Assembly (NCBI RefSeq): GCF_023205015.1
Contig: NZ_CP096258.1
Location: 2,232,001 to 2,296,000, forward strand
DNA: 64,000 nt
Source: Providencia rettgeri
GTDB lineage: Bacteria; Pseudomonadota; Gammaproteobacteria; Enterobacterales; Enterobacteriaceae
Reading direction: 5' to 3'
The position numbers and the translations under genes were made by a program. Numbering within the stretch: the stretch's first letter is position 1; each line of letters starts with the position of its first letter. This document shows, one piece after another, positions 16,664 through 26,120 of this stretch. Under the pieces are notes generated by a model, which was not told where the DNA came from, made no database searches, and was given only the letters and a program-made list of their open reading frames with translations.

Positions 16664-17361
16664 TTTTCTTCCTTCAATATACGTGAAACAGCCACTGATA
16701 CAAACATCCCACCCACACCTGCGATAACAATAGCACTGCTAAAGGAGTACATTGAAAGTACGATAGCGACAACGAGCGAAAAGATAACGCCACAAAGCGT
16801 ACTAATTTTTCTGGTTAATGGAACGACGATCGCGAGCAAAGTTGCAACCACAGAAAAGTCGAGATGTAAGCGGCTCAAATCGCCCACAATATTGGCCATG
16901 GCAATACCACAAAGGCTAGTAATTAACCAAACAAGATAAAAACTAAACCCAGCACCAAAGAGATAGGGAAAACTTAAACCCTGGCGTTTAGCAGCGCTAA
17001 TCGCAAATAGTTCGTCAGTCAGCAAAAAGCCGATGCTAAGGCGCTGAGGCGTTGTAAAGTCTTTAACTTGGGGGCGCAAAGTCAGCCCATAGAGTAAGTG
17101 CTGGGAAGTAATAAAAAAAACAGAAATAACAATTGTGATATAGCCAGCACCCGAGTTAAGCAACCCAAGAGTGACTAACTGTGCTGCGCCTGCAAATACC
17201 ATTGCAGACATCGCTACGCTTTGCCAGAAATCGAGACCAGTTTCAACTGCCATTGAACCCGCTAAAACTCCCCAAGGAATAACAGCGAGATTGAGAGGAG
17301 CGGTATGAACCGCGCCTGCCATCATCGATTTTTGCCATTGATTACTTTGTTGTGACGCCAT
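16660..17361 (-). CDS. azlC: AzlC family branched-chain amino acid exporter large subunit
   Basis: A 233-aa inner-membrane protein with the AzlC signatures GVLAGSMAVETGLDF, MVFAGAAQLVTLGLL and SQHLLYGLTLRP. With AzlD it forms the YgaZH/AzlCD-type exporter of valine, leucine and related compounds. It is the first gene of the pair. The divergent leuE gene 464 bp away also encodes a leucine exporter, so the two may share a physiological signal. Confidence 0.85.
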   Translation of the reverse strand: MASQQSNQWQKSMMAGAVHTAPLNLAVIPWGVLAGSMAVETGLDFWQSVAMSAMVFAGAAQLVTLGLLNSGAGYITIVISVFFITSQHLLYGLTLRPQVKDFTTPQRLSIGFLLTDELFAISAAKRQGLSFPYLFGAGFSFYLVWLITSLCGIAMANIVGDLSRLHLDFSVVATLLAIVVPLTRKISTLCGVIFSLVVAIVLSMYSFSSAIVIAGVGGMFVSVAVSRILKEEK

Positions 17362-17825
17362 TTAAGCTAACCTTATTGTAGTTATGAGCACTTATATAAT
17401 TTGATTGATTTTAAAATTAGTGGTGGGATATTTTAGTTTCATACAGGCTTTATCCGATTTTACTTCTAAATAGCACCGACTTTTATGTTATAACGCGAAA
17501 CCTTAATCAAATCACTACTGCTATTTTTATTTGCCTCATGGCATTAAATGCCACCTAAACTTTAAATTTTGGTGTTTATTGCTATTTGACTAGCTGTTTA
17601 TAGCTAGCTTCTGATTAAGATGGTTATATTGGATTATTGTTTCGATTTAACCCTCCAATTCAATGGTGTTCATCTAGTATTTTGTATTTAATTGGTTTTA
17701 TGTCTTGTAATGTAATTATCAGGCAGTGATATCTTTTACAAGTCATATAAAGCCTGTATCATAATAACCATAAAGAAACAATGTGAATTTTTTGTTATAA
17801 CTTTTATTGAGTTAGCGGGTTTCCT
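17362..17825. other. Intergenic region between azlC and leuE
   Basis: No gene was seen in this 464-bp AT-rich gap between divergent amino acid exporters. It holds two small dyads: TGGCATTAAATGCCA (17539-17553) and CTAGCT/AGCTAG (17590-17607). Either could be an operator, for example for a leucine-responsive regulator, but neither matches a consensus I can name. Confidence 0.4.
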
Positions 17826-18467
17826 ATGCTTGAAAATCTCGGTATTACAAATTTATGGACTTATCTTATCGGTGTTATTTTTATTACACTGGTACCAGGC
17901 CCTAATTCTTTATTTGTTTTAACTAGCAGTGCAAAATATGGTGTGAAAAATGGTTATAAAGCCGCATTAGGTGTCTTTACAGGAGATGCTATCCTCATTT
18001 TTCTCTCATTTTTAGGCGTTGCATCTTTAGTAAAAACATCACCTATCTTTTTTAGTGTTATAAAATACGCAGGGGCAGCTTATTTATTTTATTTAGGGAT
18101 GAAAACCCTGTATAGCGTATTATATAAGAAAGAAAATACAGGTGATGTTGATTCAATTATCTTAGAAACCAAGGGTATCTATAAAAAAGCTGTTTTTTTA
18201 AGTTTACTAAATCCTAAGATGATCATTTTTTATGTTTCATTTTTTATCCAATTTATTGACCCAGCTTACCCAAGTGCAGGCGTGCCATTTTTTATCCTTG
18301 GCGTCATTTTAGAAGTCTGTAGCATGATTTATTTATCACTATTGATTTTTGGCGCGATTGCCGTAACGAATATGGTCAAACATAATAAAAAACTGTCTAA
18401 GTTCTCTAATAGCTGTATTGGTGCCGTATTCTTGATGTTTGGAGCAAAACTTGCACTAACCGCATAA
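17826..18467 (+). CDS. leuE: Leucine efflux protein LeuE
   Basis: A 213-aa member of the LysE/RhtB superfamily that aligns along its full length with E. coli LeuE/YeaS (212 aa). It starts in the same way (NLWTYLIGVIFITLVPGPNSLFVL) and shares LSLLNPKMIIFYVSFFIQFID. Six hydrophobic segments are expected. LeuE exports leucine and some analogues by proton exchange. A clear terminator follows, so it is monocistronic. Confidence 0.85.
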   Translation: MLENLGITNLWTYLIGVIFITLVPGPNSLFVLTSSAKYGVKNGYKAALGVFTGDAILIFLSFLGVASLVKTSPIFFSVIKYAGAAYLFYLGMKTLYSVLYKKENTGDVDSIILETKGIYKKAVFLSLLNPKMIIFYVSFFIQFIDPAYPSAGVPFFILGVILEVCSMIYLSLLIFGAIAVTNMVKHNKKLSKFSNSCIGAVFLMFGAKLALTA

Positions 18468-18479
18468 TGGTTTTATTAG

Positions 18480-18511
18480 AAATAGCTGGCCCATGGTTGG
18501 CTATTTTTTTA
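18480..18511 (+). terminator. Terminator of leuE
   Basis: AATAGC (18481-18486) pairs with GCTATT (18500-18505), with inner pairing of TGGCC/GGTTGG type, followed by a T run. Confidence 0.75.
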
Positions 18512-18745
18512 CCTCTAACGTTTTATGACGGTTACTCCCTTAACATTCACCTATCTCTGCTCTGTGTCCTCCCAGTCCATTTGACGGTATAGTGCTTATA
18601 TGCTTGGCGAGTATAAATAGCTAATGTAGCGATAACATTTAAAGTAACAAGATAATACGCTAACCCTTTAATCTTTAATGGTTATATAGAAAGTGACTAT
18701 GTAGCTTCTGTATTAGAAGTAAAATGAAAAAAGGAATGTGATGGA

Positions 18746-19219
18746 ATGAGTGGGGAAATTAAACATTTTACAGCAACAGCAATGATCCGCAATGAGCATG
18801 GTGAGTTTTTATTACACGAACATCAACAACTTGGTTTTTGGTTACCCCCAGGTGGCCACATTGAAGAGAATGAAGAACCACAACATGCGGTTTTTCGAGA
18901 AGTTCTTGAGGAAACAGGGCTAGAGTGCCAAGTGATTAGTTGCGGTTTCCCATTTGCCTCACAAATCCATGATTCATCTCATACACAAGTACTACCGTTA
19001 CCCATTGCTATTTTGAAAGAATTTATTGCAGATAAAAAGAGAGGAAATCATTGGCATATTGATATGATTTACTTATGTGAGCTATTACCCTCATCACAAC
19101 TGCCTTTTGCTCCATTTGAATGGGTACCATTTGAGAAACTCGCCAAACTCAATATTCCTGAAGATGTCATTGAGCTGGCGAAAGTGGTTAATGAATACTA
19201 TCGGTCGCAGGGTAAATAG
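18746..19219 (+). CDS. Nudix hydrolase
   Basis: A 157-aa Nudix protein. The box GX5EX7REUXEEXGU is exact, starting at GGHIEENEE and ending in REVLEETGL (roughly residues 35-58). A conserved histidine-rich loop (NHWHIDMIYLCEL) follows. Nudix enzymes remove phosphate groups from nucleoside diphosphate derivatives; the substrate cannot be predicted. AAGGA lies about ten bases before the start. It converges on the LysE-type gene with only 23 bp between the stops. Confidence 0.8.
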   Translation: MSGEIKHFTATAMIRNEHGEFLLHEHQQLGFWLPPGGHIEENEEPQHAVFREVLEETGLECQVISCGFPFASQIHDSSHTQVLPLPIAILKEFIADKKRGNHWHIDMIYLCELLPSSQLPFAPFEWVPFEKLAKLNIPEDVIELAKVVNEYYRSQGK

Positions 19220-19242
19220 CGATAATTTATGTGAATATAAGA

Positions 19243-19857
19243 TTAATTTACATTAAAAAATAATAAAGATAATCCCAATAGAATGAGTAGCGCGCCAATT
19301 GTTCTATCCATAATAAATTGGTAGTTAAGAATTTTGTTACGTACTACTGGTGTTGCAAAGAAAATAGCAATTAGACTAAACCAAAGCCAATGAGCGAACG
19401 AAATAAATAGGCCATAACTCAAATTTAACCAAATTGAGTTCTGTGTACTGATCACTTGGCTATACACAGAAACGACAAAGAACATGGTTTTTGGATTTAA
19501 TGCATTCGTTAAAAAACCATTTTTAAACGCATTTAAGGCAGATAATGGTTGTGAGGCGGTTTTGTCTGAGGATATTTTGACTTTATTGGTCAATGATTTA
19601 AACCCGATGTACACCAAATAAAATACACCAATAAGTTTAACGATTAAGAATAATGTTGGTGAACTCAAAATGACTAAAGTGATGCCGAAAACGGTATAAA
19701 ACACATGAACTTGCACACCTATGGCGATACCTAGCGCACACAGTAAGCCTATTTTAATTCCATAGGTATAACTATTACGAGTTACCATAGCAAAGTCCGG
19801 TCCCGGACTAATGACAGCTAAAATGGTTATAGTCGCTACTGCAATAATTTCATTCAT
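19243..19857 (-). CDS. LysE/RhtB family amino acid exporter
   Basis: A 204-aa membrane protein with the family opening ITILAVISPGPDFAMVTRNS, a central NGFLTNALNPKTMFFVVSVYSQ motif, and six hydrophobic segments. These proteins export amino acids such as threonine, homoserine lactone or lysine. It is transcribed divergently from a LysR gene 153 bp away. This is the classic exporter-regulator layout of lysE/argP-type pairs, so that gene probably controls it. The substrate is unknown. Confidence 0.8.
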   Translation of the reverse strand: MNEIIAVATITILAVISPGPDFAMVTRNSYTYGIKIGLLCALGIAIGVQVHVFYTVFGITLVILSSPTLFLIVKLIGVFYLVYIGFKSLTNKVKISSDKTASQPLSALNAFKNGFLTNALNPKTMFFVVSVYSQVISTQNSIWLNLSYGLFISFAHWLWFSLIAIFFATPVVRNKILNYQFIMDRTIGALLILLGLSLLFFNVN

Positions 19858-20010
19858 ATTAATTTCCTAAAAGGTAATAAAAACAGACCAAAAATGTGTT
19901 TTTTTTGAAAATGTTTGTTTATTTATTGTTTTTATTATCAATAGATTGAATAAAACTAAAAAGCGATTTATCCTGACACAAATCTGTCAGTTTTCGTTAC
20001 CTATATATAT

Positions 20011-20895
20011 ATGAAACTACCACCATTAACGTCATTACGTTTTTTTGATACTGCGGCAAAAGCAGGCAGTTTTGTGCAAGCGGCACATGAGCTGAATGTG
20101 ACTCACAGCGCAATTAGCCGACAAATTCGTTTATTAGAAGAATACCTTGGTGTTGAGTTATTCGAACGAAGGAACCGTGCTGTTTTTTTAACAGCGAACG
20201 GCCAGATATTGTTACAAACCACTAGTGCGATATTTGAGCAACTCAAAGAAGGGGTTGAAAAGATAAAAAACAGCGCATTTCCGGATGTTGTTAGCTTATC
20301 TTGTGAGCCAACCATTGCAATGAAATGGTTAATACCTCGACTTACGCATTTTTATCAGCAATATCCTCATATTACGGTACATTTAGTCGCGGCTGGTGGT
20401 GTCATTGATTTCACAAAAACGAATGTTGATTTAGCATTGAGGCGTAATGATTTTAAATGGAATGACAATCTTTTCGCGGTAAAAGTGTGTGCAGAACGAA
20501 TGGGCGTTGTGGTTCGGCCTGAACTTGATTTTAAGAAAAACGTTAATCATATAGCACTGCTATCAACCACCTCTAGGCCTAATGCATGGGAAACTTGGCA
20601 AAGTATAAAAGAAATAGATCTTAAAAATAGTAAAACGATTACATATGAGCATTTTTACTTGTGTATTCAAGCGGCCTTAGCTGGGCAAGGGGCGGCTCTC
20701 GCGTCATTTTTGATGGTTGCCGACGAAATACAATCGAAACAATTAGCCGCGCCATATGGTTTTATTGAAGATAATTCAGCGTACTATTTATTGTCATCGA
20801 AACCTGTTGAGCAAGGTAGTGCAGCGGCTATTTTTACGCAGTGGCTAATTGAACAGGTGAATATCAGTATTGAAACTCTGATAGATAAAAGATAA
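20011..20895 (+). CDS. LysR family transcriptional regulator (GcvA-like)
   Basis: A 294-aa LysR regulator whose opening (LPPLTSLRFFDTAAKAGSFVQAAHELNVTHSAISRQIRLLE) is typical of the GcvA/AmpR branch. The effector domain is complete. It is divergent from a LysE-type exporter and most likely activates it on sensing the exported amino acid. The Shine-Dalgarno sequence is poor. There is no sign of a beta-lactamase gene that would suggest an AmpR. Confidence 0.8.
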   Translation: MKLPPLTSLRFFDTAAKAGSFVQAAHELNVTHSAISRQIRLLEEYLGVELFERRNRAVFLTANGQILLQTTSAIFEQLKEGVEKIKNSAFPDVVSLSCEPTIAMKWLIPRLTHFYQQYPHITVHLVAAGGVIDFTKTNVDLALRRNDFKWNDNLFAVKVCAERMGVVVRPELDFKKNVNHIALLSTTSRPNAWETWQSIKEIDLKNSKTITYEHFYLCIQAALAGQGAALASFLMVADEIQSKQLAAPYGFIEDNSAYYLLSSKPVEQGSAAAIFTQWLIEQVNISIETLIDKR

Positions 20896-21028
20896 TTAGC
20901 TATCAAAAAAAGAAGGTTTGGTTATAAAGCCAGCGAGTCTTAATGAAAAATAAATAATTTATGTCATAACCTTTTCTTTGCATGCTATATTTCTCGGCTA
21001 GGTTTGGTGTTTTATGTCGGAGCAAATA

Positions 21029-22132
21029 ATGAGCAAAATACGAGTCGGTGTTATTTTTGGTGGTCGATCAACAGAACATGAAGTTTCACTACAGTCCGCT
21101 AAAAATATTATCAATGGGTTAGATCGCAATAAATTTGATGTATGCCTTTTGGGGATTAATAAAGAAGGGCAATGGCATGAATATAACGAATCTGATTATT
21201 TATTGCATGGTGATGATCCCTCTCGTATTGCGTTAAATACGCCTAAGCGAGCCATCGCACTTGTTCCAGGTAAAACGAGCGAGCAATTTATTTCGTTAGA
21301 AGATGCCAAGCCATTGCCACAAATCGATGTTATTTTTCCTATTGTTCACGGTAACTTAGGCGAAGACGGCTCGCTGCAAGGGTTATTGCGCATGGCGAAT
21401 TTGCCATTTGTAGGCCCAGGTGTTTTAGGCTCCTCTGCCTGCATGGATAAAGACGTTACCAAAAGACTACTTAGAGACGCAGGCTTAAATATTGCTCCAT
21501 TTATAACAGTGCTCAAAAATGAACGTGCAACAACTGAATATGAAGCAACCGTGGCGCAATTAGGCTTACCGCTATTTATTAAACCGGCGAACCAAGGCTC
21601 GTCCGTTGGGATCAGTAAAGTCAGCACTGAATCGGAATTTAACGCGGCATTGGATTTTGCCTTCTTATTTGATATGAAAGTCCTTATTGAAAGCGCAGTA
21701 AAAGGGCGTGAAATTGAGTGCGCCGTATTGGGTAATGAAGAACCGCTTGCCAGCCCTTGTGGTGAAATCGTATTACACGACAGTTTCTATGCGTACCACA
21801 CTAAATATATTGATGAAAATGGCGCTTCTGTCGTGGCTCCTGCGCAATTAGATGATGCAGTAAGTGATAAAATACGTGAGATTGCCTTATCTGCGTACCG
21901 TGCACTAAATTGCAGTGGCATGTCCCGTGTAGATGTTTTCTTAACGGAAAACAATGATGTAGTCATCAATGAAATCAACACATTGCCTGGCTTTACAAAT
22001 ATCAGTATGTATCCAAAATTGTGGCAGCAAGGTGGTATGACATACCCGCAATTAATCAGCCGATTGATTGAGTTAGGAATTGAAAAATTCCAACAAACTG
22101 CGATGTTAAAAACAGCATGTGATGAGCTTTAA
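21029..22132 (+). CDS. ddlA: D-alanine--D-alanine ligase A
   Basis: A 367-aa cytoplasmic ATP-grasp ligase closely matching E. coli DdlA (364 aa). It makes D-Ala-D-Ala for peptidoglycan. The VIFGGRSTEHEVSLQSAKNI opening, HGNLGEDGSLQG, KPANQGSSVGISKV and INEINTLPGFTNISMYPKL are all present. I chose the ATG at 21029, which has GGAG six bases upstream; an in-frame ATG at 21014 precedes that site. It is outside the dcw cell-division cluster, as expected for ddlA rather than ddlB. Confidence 0.92.
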   Translation: MSKIRVGVIFGGRSTEHEVSLQSAKNIINGLDRNKFDVCLLGINKEGQWHEYNESDYLLHGDDPSRIALNTPKRAIALVPGKTSEQFISLEDAKPLPQIDVIFPIVHGNLGEDGSLQGLLRMANLPFVGPGVLGSSACMDKDVTKRLLRDAGLNIAPFITVLKNERATTEYEATVAQLGLPLFIKPANQGSSVGISKVSTESEFNAALDFAFLFDMKVLIESAVKGREIECAVLGNEEPLASPCGEIVLHDSFYAYHTKYIDENGASVVAPAQLDDAVSDKIREIALSAYRALNCSGMSRVDVFLTENNDVVINEINTLPGFTNISMYPKLWQQGGMTYPQLISRLIELGIEKFQQTAMLKTACDEL

Positions 22133-22150
22133 TCGCTGAGTAAAATACTG

Positions 22151-22186
22151 TCTCGGTGGTCTTTATGACTACCGAGATGTTTCTTT
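22151..22186 (+). terminator. Terminator of ddlA
   Basis: TCTCGGTGGTC (22151-22161) pairs with GACTACCGAGA (22167-22177) with one mismatch, followed by TGTTTCTTT. Confidence 0.7.
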
Positions 22187-22733
22187 ACCCTGAAACTTGA
22201 GCTTTCATCTGTTGCAAAAATAAATTTGTTTCTTTTGGAGAAGTGAGCCGAACAAACTGAATATGGCGTAAGTTGATATTAGCCATATGACCTAAGTTTC
22301 TTTTCTTATTTGGATAGTAAGTTTTTAGCAGCCACAAAATTATCGAATCACGGCTGAAAAAAGCATTTTTCCAACATTCTTTATTGCCTGTATGTTCCCA
22401 TAACTCCTGCCCAGAACGAATGCGTGATAATGTGCGCGTAATTGACTGATAAAGGGTTCGAGAAAAGGAGTAATCCAACCAGACCACCATATCAACCTCT
22501 TTCCATTTAATAGGTTGAGTCCGTGTATAGTTGCCATCAAGGACCCAGCCAGATCCCGCTTTATTTAATGCAGAGGTGAGTTTCTGGTTAAGCTCATCAT
22601 CCGAAGAACCTTGCCAATTTGCTAGCCAATATAAGCTATCTAACTCAATAGAAGGGACATTTAATAACAAAGAAAGTTGCTGGCAAAGGGTACTTTTACC
22701 GCTGCCACTCGTGCCAATAATATTAATCTTCAT
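22185..22733 (-). CDS. P-loop kinase of the FlaR / adenylate-kinase-like family
   Basis: A 182-aa protein starting with a P-loop (IIGTSGSGKST), then ELDSLYW and VLDGNYTRT, the pattern of proteins annotated as DNA topology modulation or FlaR-like. These are nucleotide-kinase-fold proteins whose real substrate is unknown, so I do not adopt the topology role. No membrane segment is seen. It is a single gene converging on ddlA; its stop lies within the ddlA terminator region. Confidence 0.7.
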   Translation of the reverse strand: MKINIIGTSGSGKSTLCQQLSLLLNVPSIELDSLYWLANWQGSSDDELNQKLTSALNKAGSGWVLDGNYTRTQPIKWKEVDMVVWLDYSFSRTLYQSITRTLSRIRSGQELWEHTGNKECWKNAFFSRDSIILWLLKTYYPNKKRNLGHMANINLRHIQFVRLTSPKETNLFLQQMKAQVSG

Positions 22734-22787
22734 ATGTAAACATCAGACGGATTTTGTTATTAGGATTGATTTGGAATGACAGAAAGT

Positions 22788-22813
22788 GGAACCATTGCCT
22801 GAGCAATAGTTCC
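22788..22813 (-). terminator. Hairpin after the GNAT gene at 22852
   Basis: GGAACCATTGC and GCAATAGTTCC pair around a four-base loop. The T tract on the minus strand is weak. Confidence 0.45.
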
Positions 22814-22851
22814 AGATTAGATGCATCTACAAGTAACGGAATCGCTGTAAA

Positions 22852-23625
22852 TTACTTGCACCAAACATAATTGATGTAGCGAAACAGTGGCTCGAAGCCA
22901 AATTTTTTATATAGGTCAAAACCTGCTTCAGATGCATCTAGGAAGCAGTGCTCTACGCCTTGCTGGCGGCAAAATGCAAGTGCGTAATCAATGAGTTGTG
23001 AAGCGTAACCATTACCTTGGTGGCTTGGCTCAGTCCCAATATCATCAAAACGGGCTAACGTTCCTTCAATCGTCACAGTCATTGAGGTCGCAGGCTCGCC
23101 ATTGACGAGTAACACAAGGTGAAACTGTGGGGCGCCTTGCTGTAGTGCATCTTCATGATAACGCACATATTCCTGAATAACCTGGTCGTGTTCTTCAGAC
23201 AGATAAAATGCAGAAACCAGCGGTTTTGCCCATAATGACAAATCGTGATTCGCTAAGACGATATCGACTTGGTTATCAGGCAGTTCAACTTCATTTTGCT
23301 TCGCTAAGGTTAATGCCATCGCAGTGGTGACGCTGTCACGTTTATACCCTAAAGATTCGGCTTCATTAACCACCTGCGGGAGCATCTCTTCGGGGATCAC
23401 TAAGGTATGGTTTTTCTTTTGTGAAACAAACAGGTTGTGAGCCTGCATAAAGGCGTGACTGGTCGAGTCAGGCTGCAAATAAATGAAGTTAAACGCCGGC
23501 GAATTAAGGGGCGTTAAATAGCAAATTGTGTGTTGTGCAATCTGGATACTATGTTCACAAATAGATGTCCAAAACGTTTTTTCAATGGATTGGTAATGTC
23601 TTAAATAGTACAACGGAATATTCAT
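22852..23625 (-). CDS. GNAT acetyltransferase, paralogue of the gene at 25154
   Basis: A 257-aa protein. The first half is unlike typical GNAT enzymes. The C-terminal GNAT domain (about residues 125-255) carries LARFDDIGTEPSHQGNGYASQLIDYALAFCRQQG and ends in LYKKFGFEPLFRYINYVW. The gene at 25154-25936 has the same architecture and closely matching motifs, so they are tandem paralogues about 1.5 kb apart. It follows the stop of an oxidoreductase fragment by three bases, which suggests the two were once cotranscribed. The substrate is unknown. Confidence 0.7.
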   Translation of the reverse strand: MNIPLYYLRHYQSIEKTFWTSICEHSIQIAQHTICYLTPLNSPAFNFIYLQPDSTSHAFMQAHNLFVSQKKNHTLVIPEEMLPQVVNEAESLGYKRDSVTTAMALTLAKQNEVELPDNQVDIVLANHDLSLWAKPLVSAFYLSEEHDQVIQEYVRYHEDALQQGAPQFHLVLLVNGEPATSMTVTIEGTLARFDDIGTEPSHQGNGYASQLIDYALAFCRQQGVEHCFLDASEAGFDLYKKFGFEPLFRYINYVWCK

Positions 23626-23628
23626 TTG

Positions 23629-24081
23629 TCAGTTACCTGATGCAAAACGAGTTAATCGATATGGGCCAAGGGCAGCTTGTTCTATTCCATGCAAGATTTC
23701 ATCTTGAGCCAATTGGCATATCAAAGGCGCTAGCGTGATCGCAGCGTGCATACTGATAATATATAAACCTTCGAAATCAGCAACTTTTCCGACAATTGGC
23801 ATCTCATCTTTAGGCATAGGTCGCATTCCTATGAAAGCGTTTTCAAAATTTAACGTATGACTACCTATAAATGAATTTTTAATCGTTGTAAGGGCATTTT
23901 GTGCGATAGCCATCGCACAATGCTCGGGCTTTTCACTAATATAATCTTCAGCACAGAGTATTTTACCTGAACCTGCCGGTCGTAGCTCCATTTGTGGTGT
24001 CGAAATGATATGTTGAACCAATGTTTGTTCGATTGAATCATTTATATGCACAATGATGGAGGGGGAGGGAATAACAGGTAA
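23629..24081 (-). pseudogene. C-terminal remnant of a DAO-type FAD-dependent oxidoreductase
   Basis: The readable protein (GTG at 24051, 140 aa) matches only the C-terminal third of D-amino-acid oxidase or glycine-oxidase-like enzymes, with RPMPKDEMPIVGKV and LYIISMHAAITLAPL. The N-terminal GxGxxG FAD-binding fold is absent. The family-like frame continues upstream of the first start codon for ten codons (LPVIPSPSII) and then meets a stop at 24082-24084, as expected for a truncated gene. A full enzyme would be about 370-400 aa. It is unlikely to bind FAD. Confidence 0.7.
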
Positions 24082-24144
24082 TTATTTATTATAAAAAACG
24101 TAATATAATGTCGTCGAAAGGCTCTTGTAAAACATAATGAGTGT

Positions 24145-25068
24145 ATGATGAAATTTAAAATTGCTGCTCTGTTATTTTCAACTTATTCGTTAAGTGTATT
24201 TGCTCAGGATTTACCTGTGAATATGCAAACTCTTCACCTAGCGGGCAAAGAAATAAACTATTACTTAATCCAAAAGCAAGCAGAAAAATCAAAGGATTTA
24301 TTAGTTTTATTACAGGGTTCTGATTGTAAAAGTGTTATTAATAATCCCAATATGTTGAAAAATTTCGGTGCTGTATTCCCTGATAATGATATTTTATTAG
24401 TTGAAAAAACAGGGCTAAACAATCATGTGGGGACTAAAGATGAAGAAGCTTCGGAAGAAGAATGTCCTGTTGACTATATGTCGAAAGACTCGCCATTAGA
24501 ACGCGCCAATAATTATATCGTGGTATTAAAACAATTGAAAAATGATTACCAACACATCGTGCTATTAGGCGGAAGTGAAGGTGCGTTGGTGACTAATTTA
24601 ATTGTTGCTCAAGAAAACTTTATTACCGCATCCGTTGCATTGAATGTTGGTGGTCAATATTTTATCAATGACGTATTGTACAGTATTGAAAATAATACAC
24701 CTAAAGAAGAGGTTGCAAACTCAAAAGAAGGTTTTAAACAATTTGCAGAGGCAGTAAAACAAAAACAATTAAATAACGACCAATTTGTCAGCGGCCATGG
24801 CTCAAGATGGTGGTATGAGATGCTCACCATTGACAATTTAGAACTTATCCAGTCAGTTAAAACACCACATTTGGTGATACAAACGATGACGGATACCAAC
24901 GTGGATGCTCATGGTACAGATAATATGATGAAAAAAATCCGTAATCCCCATGTTAGTTATCGAGCATATCAAGATTTAGACCATTTTTTCAAAGATAAAG
25001 ATGGGCAATTGCAGACAGATCACATTGTGGCGGATATTCAAGATTGGTACCAAATGGTGACAAAATAA
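24145..25068 (+). CDS. Secreted alpha/beta hydrolase family protein
   Basis: A 307-aa protein with a Sec signal peptide (MMKFKIAALLFSTYSLSVFA, then QD), so it is periplasmic or secreted. A nucleophile elbow, GGSEG in VLLGGSEGALV, lies near residue 150; candidate acid and histidine residues occur in MTDTNVDAH and DLDHFF. The fold resembles prolyl oligopeptidase or esterase types. Two cysteines (SDCKS, EEECPVD) could form a disulfide. The substrate is unknown. It stands alone between the two GNAT paralogues. Confidence 0.65.
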   Translation: MMKFKIAALLFSTYSLSVFAQDLPVNMQTLHLAGKEINYYLIQKQAEKSKDLLVLLQGSDCKSVINNPNMLKNFGAVFPDNDILLVEKTGLNNHVGTKDEEASEEECPVDYMSKDSPLERANNYIVVLKQLKNDYQHIVLLGGSEGALVTNLIVAQENFITASVALNVGGQYFINDVLYSIENNTPKEEVANSKEGFKQFAEAVKQKQLNNDQFVSGHGSRWWYEMLTIDNLELIQSVKTPHLVIQTMTDTNVDAHGTDNMMKKIRNPHVSYRAYQDLDHFFKDKDGQLQTDHIVADIQDWYQMVTK

Positions 25069-25083
25069 AGTGGATATATTAGT

Positions 25084-25110
25084 GGGTGACTCCCAACTAT
25101 GATGTCACCC
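25084..25110. terminator. Hairpin between the hydrolase and the convergent GNAT gene
   Basis: GGGTGAC (25084-25090) pairs with GTCACCC (25104-25110). It lies between convergent genes but has no T run. Confidence 0.4.
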
Positions 25111-25153
25111 TGTACAATTATGTATCTTGGTTATTAAGATGCGTTCAATAAAA

Positions 25154-25936
25154 TCACTCTGCAATATAGCTGTAGTAATTAAATATAGGTTCAAAACCCA
25201 GCTTTTTATAAATAGACAAACCATCACTGGATGACTCTAATACACACTGTTTAATCCCTTGCTGATGGCAAAGGGATAGCGCATGTTTAATAAGTAAAGT
25301 CGCGAGCCCTTTACCTTGGTATTGAATATCAGTGCCAATATCATCAAGTCGAGCTGTTTGATTATTAAATGTCATAGTTAAGGTTGAAACTGGTTGCTGA
25401 TCTGCAAATAAGACTAAGTGCACCATATTAGTTTGCTTATCAAGGGCTCTTTGATGGTACCGAATATACTCGTCGGTAACCGTTGAATCATCTTCATCTG
25501 TATCAGAATCGACAGGGAATGCCGTAATTAAAGGCTGAGCCCAATCTTTAAGTTGATTATTGCTCAACACTACCTGAAAACCAGAACTAAGCTGTGGTGG
25601 TGAATTGTATTGTGATAAAACCTCTTGCGGCAAAATCATCGCGGTTGATTCACCATCTGCGACTAATCCGCGTGTTGCTATTTCCGTCTCAAATACTGAA
25701 AGCACCTGGTCATGAACAACCAATACATAAGGTTTAGCTTGCTGTTTGAATAACGCTTCGGCCTTTTCGTAATCTGAAATGAGGGCGCCTTGGTGGAGAT
25801 AAATATAATTAAATATAGGTAATGGTAGCTCAGAAAAATAAGCGCTAGTTTGGTTGCTGATTTTCACCGCATTCGCACATATTGCAGACCAAAAATAGTG
25901 CTCTTGTTGATAGAATAAATTTTCATTGTTATTCAT
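25154..25936 (-). CDS. GNAT acetyltransferase, paralogue of the gene at 22852
   Basis: A 260-aa protein with the same two-part layout as the protein at 22852-23625: an unusual N-terminal half (SAICANAVKISNQTSAYF, FNYIYLHQG) and a C-terminal GNAT domain with ARLDDIGTDIQYQGKGLATLLIKHAL and IYKKLGFEPIFNYYSYI. The shared sequence in both halves points to gene duplication. Compared with its sister it carries an acidic insertion near residue 145 (DSDTDEDDSTVTDE). The substrate is unknown. Confidence 0.7.
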   Translation of the reverse strand: MNNNENLFYQQEHYFWSAICANAVKISNQTSAYFSELPLPIFNYIYLHQGALISDYEKAEALFKQQAKPYVLVVHDQVLSVFETEIATRGLVADGESTAMILPQEVLSQYNSPPQLSSGFQVVLSNNQLKDWAQPLITAFPVDSDTDEDDSTVTDEYIRYHQRALDKQTNMVHLVLFADQQPVSTLTMTFNNQTARLDDIGTDIQYQGKGLATLLIKHALSLCHQQGIKQCVLESSSDGLSIYKKLGFEPIFNYYSYIAE

Positions 25937-26120
25937 TATGTGTACTCAATTTATTGTAGTAGATAATATTTTATAGTTTGATTGTATATAAGACTGATTG
26001 ATCACTATAGTGTTCGTAAAATTAGAAGCACAAAAAGAACCATTTTATTGCAATTTATTAGGTTTATAAGAAAATAGGGGCTCCTAACAAAGGTATTGCA
26101 TAAGAAATAAGAGAAATATT

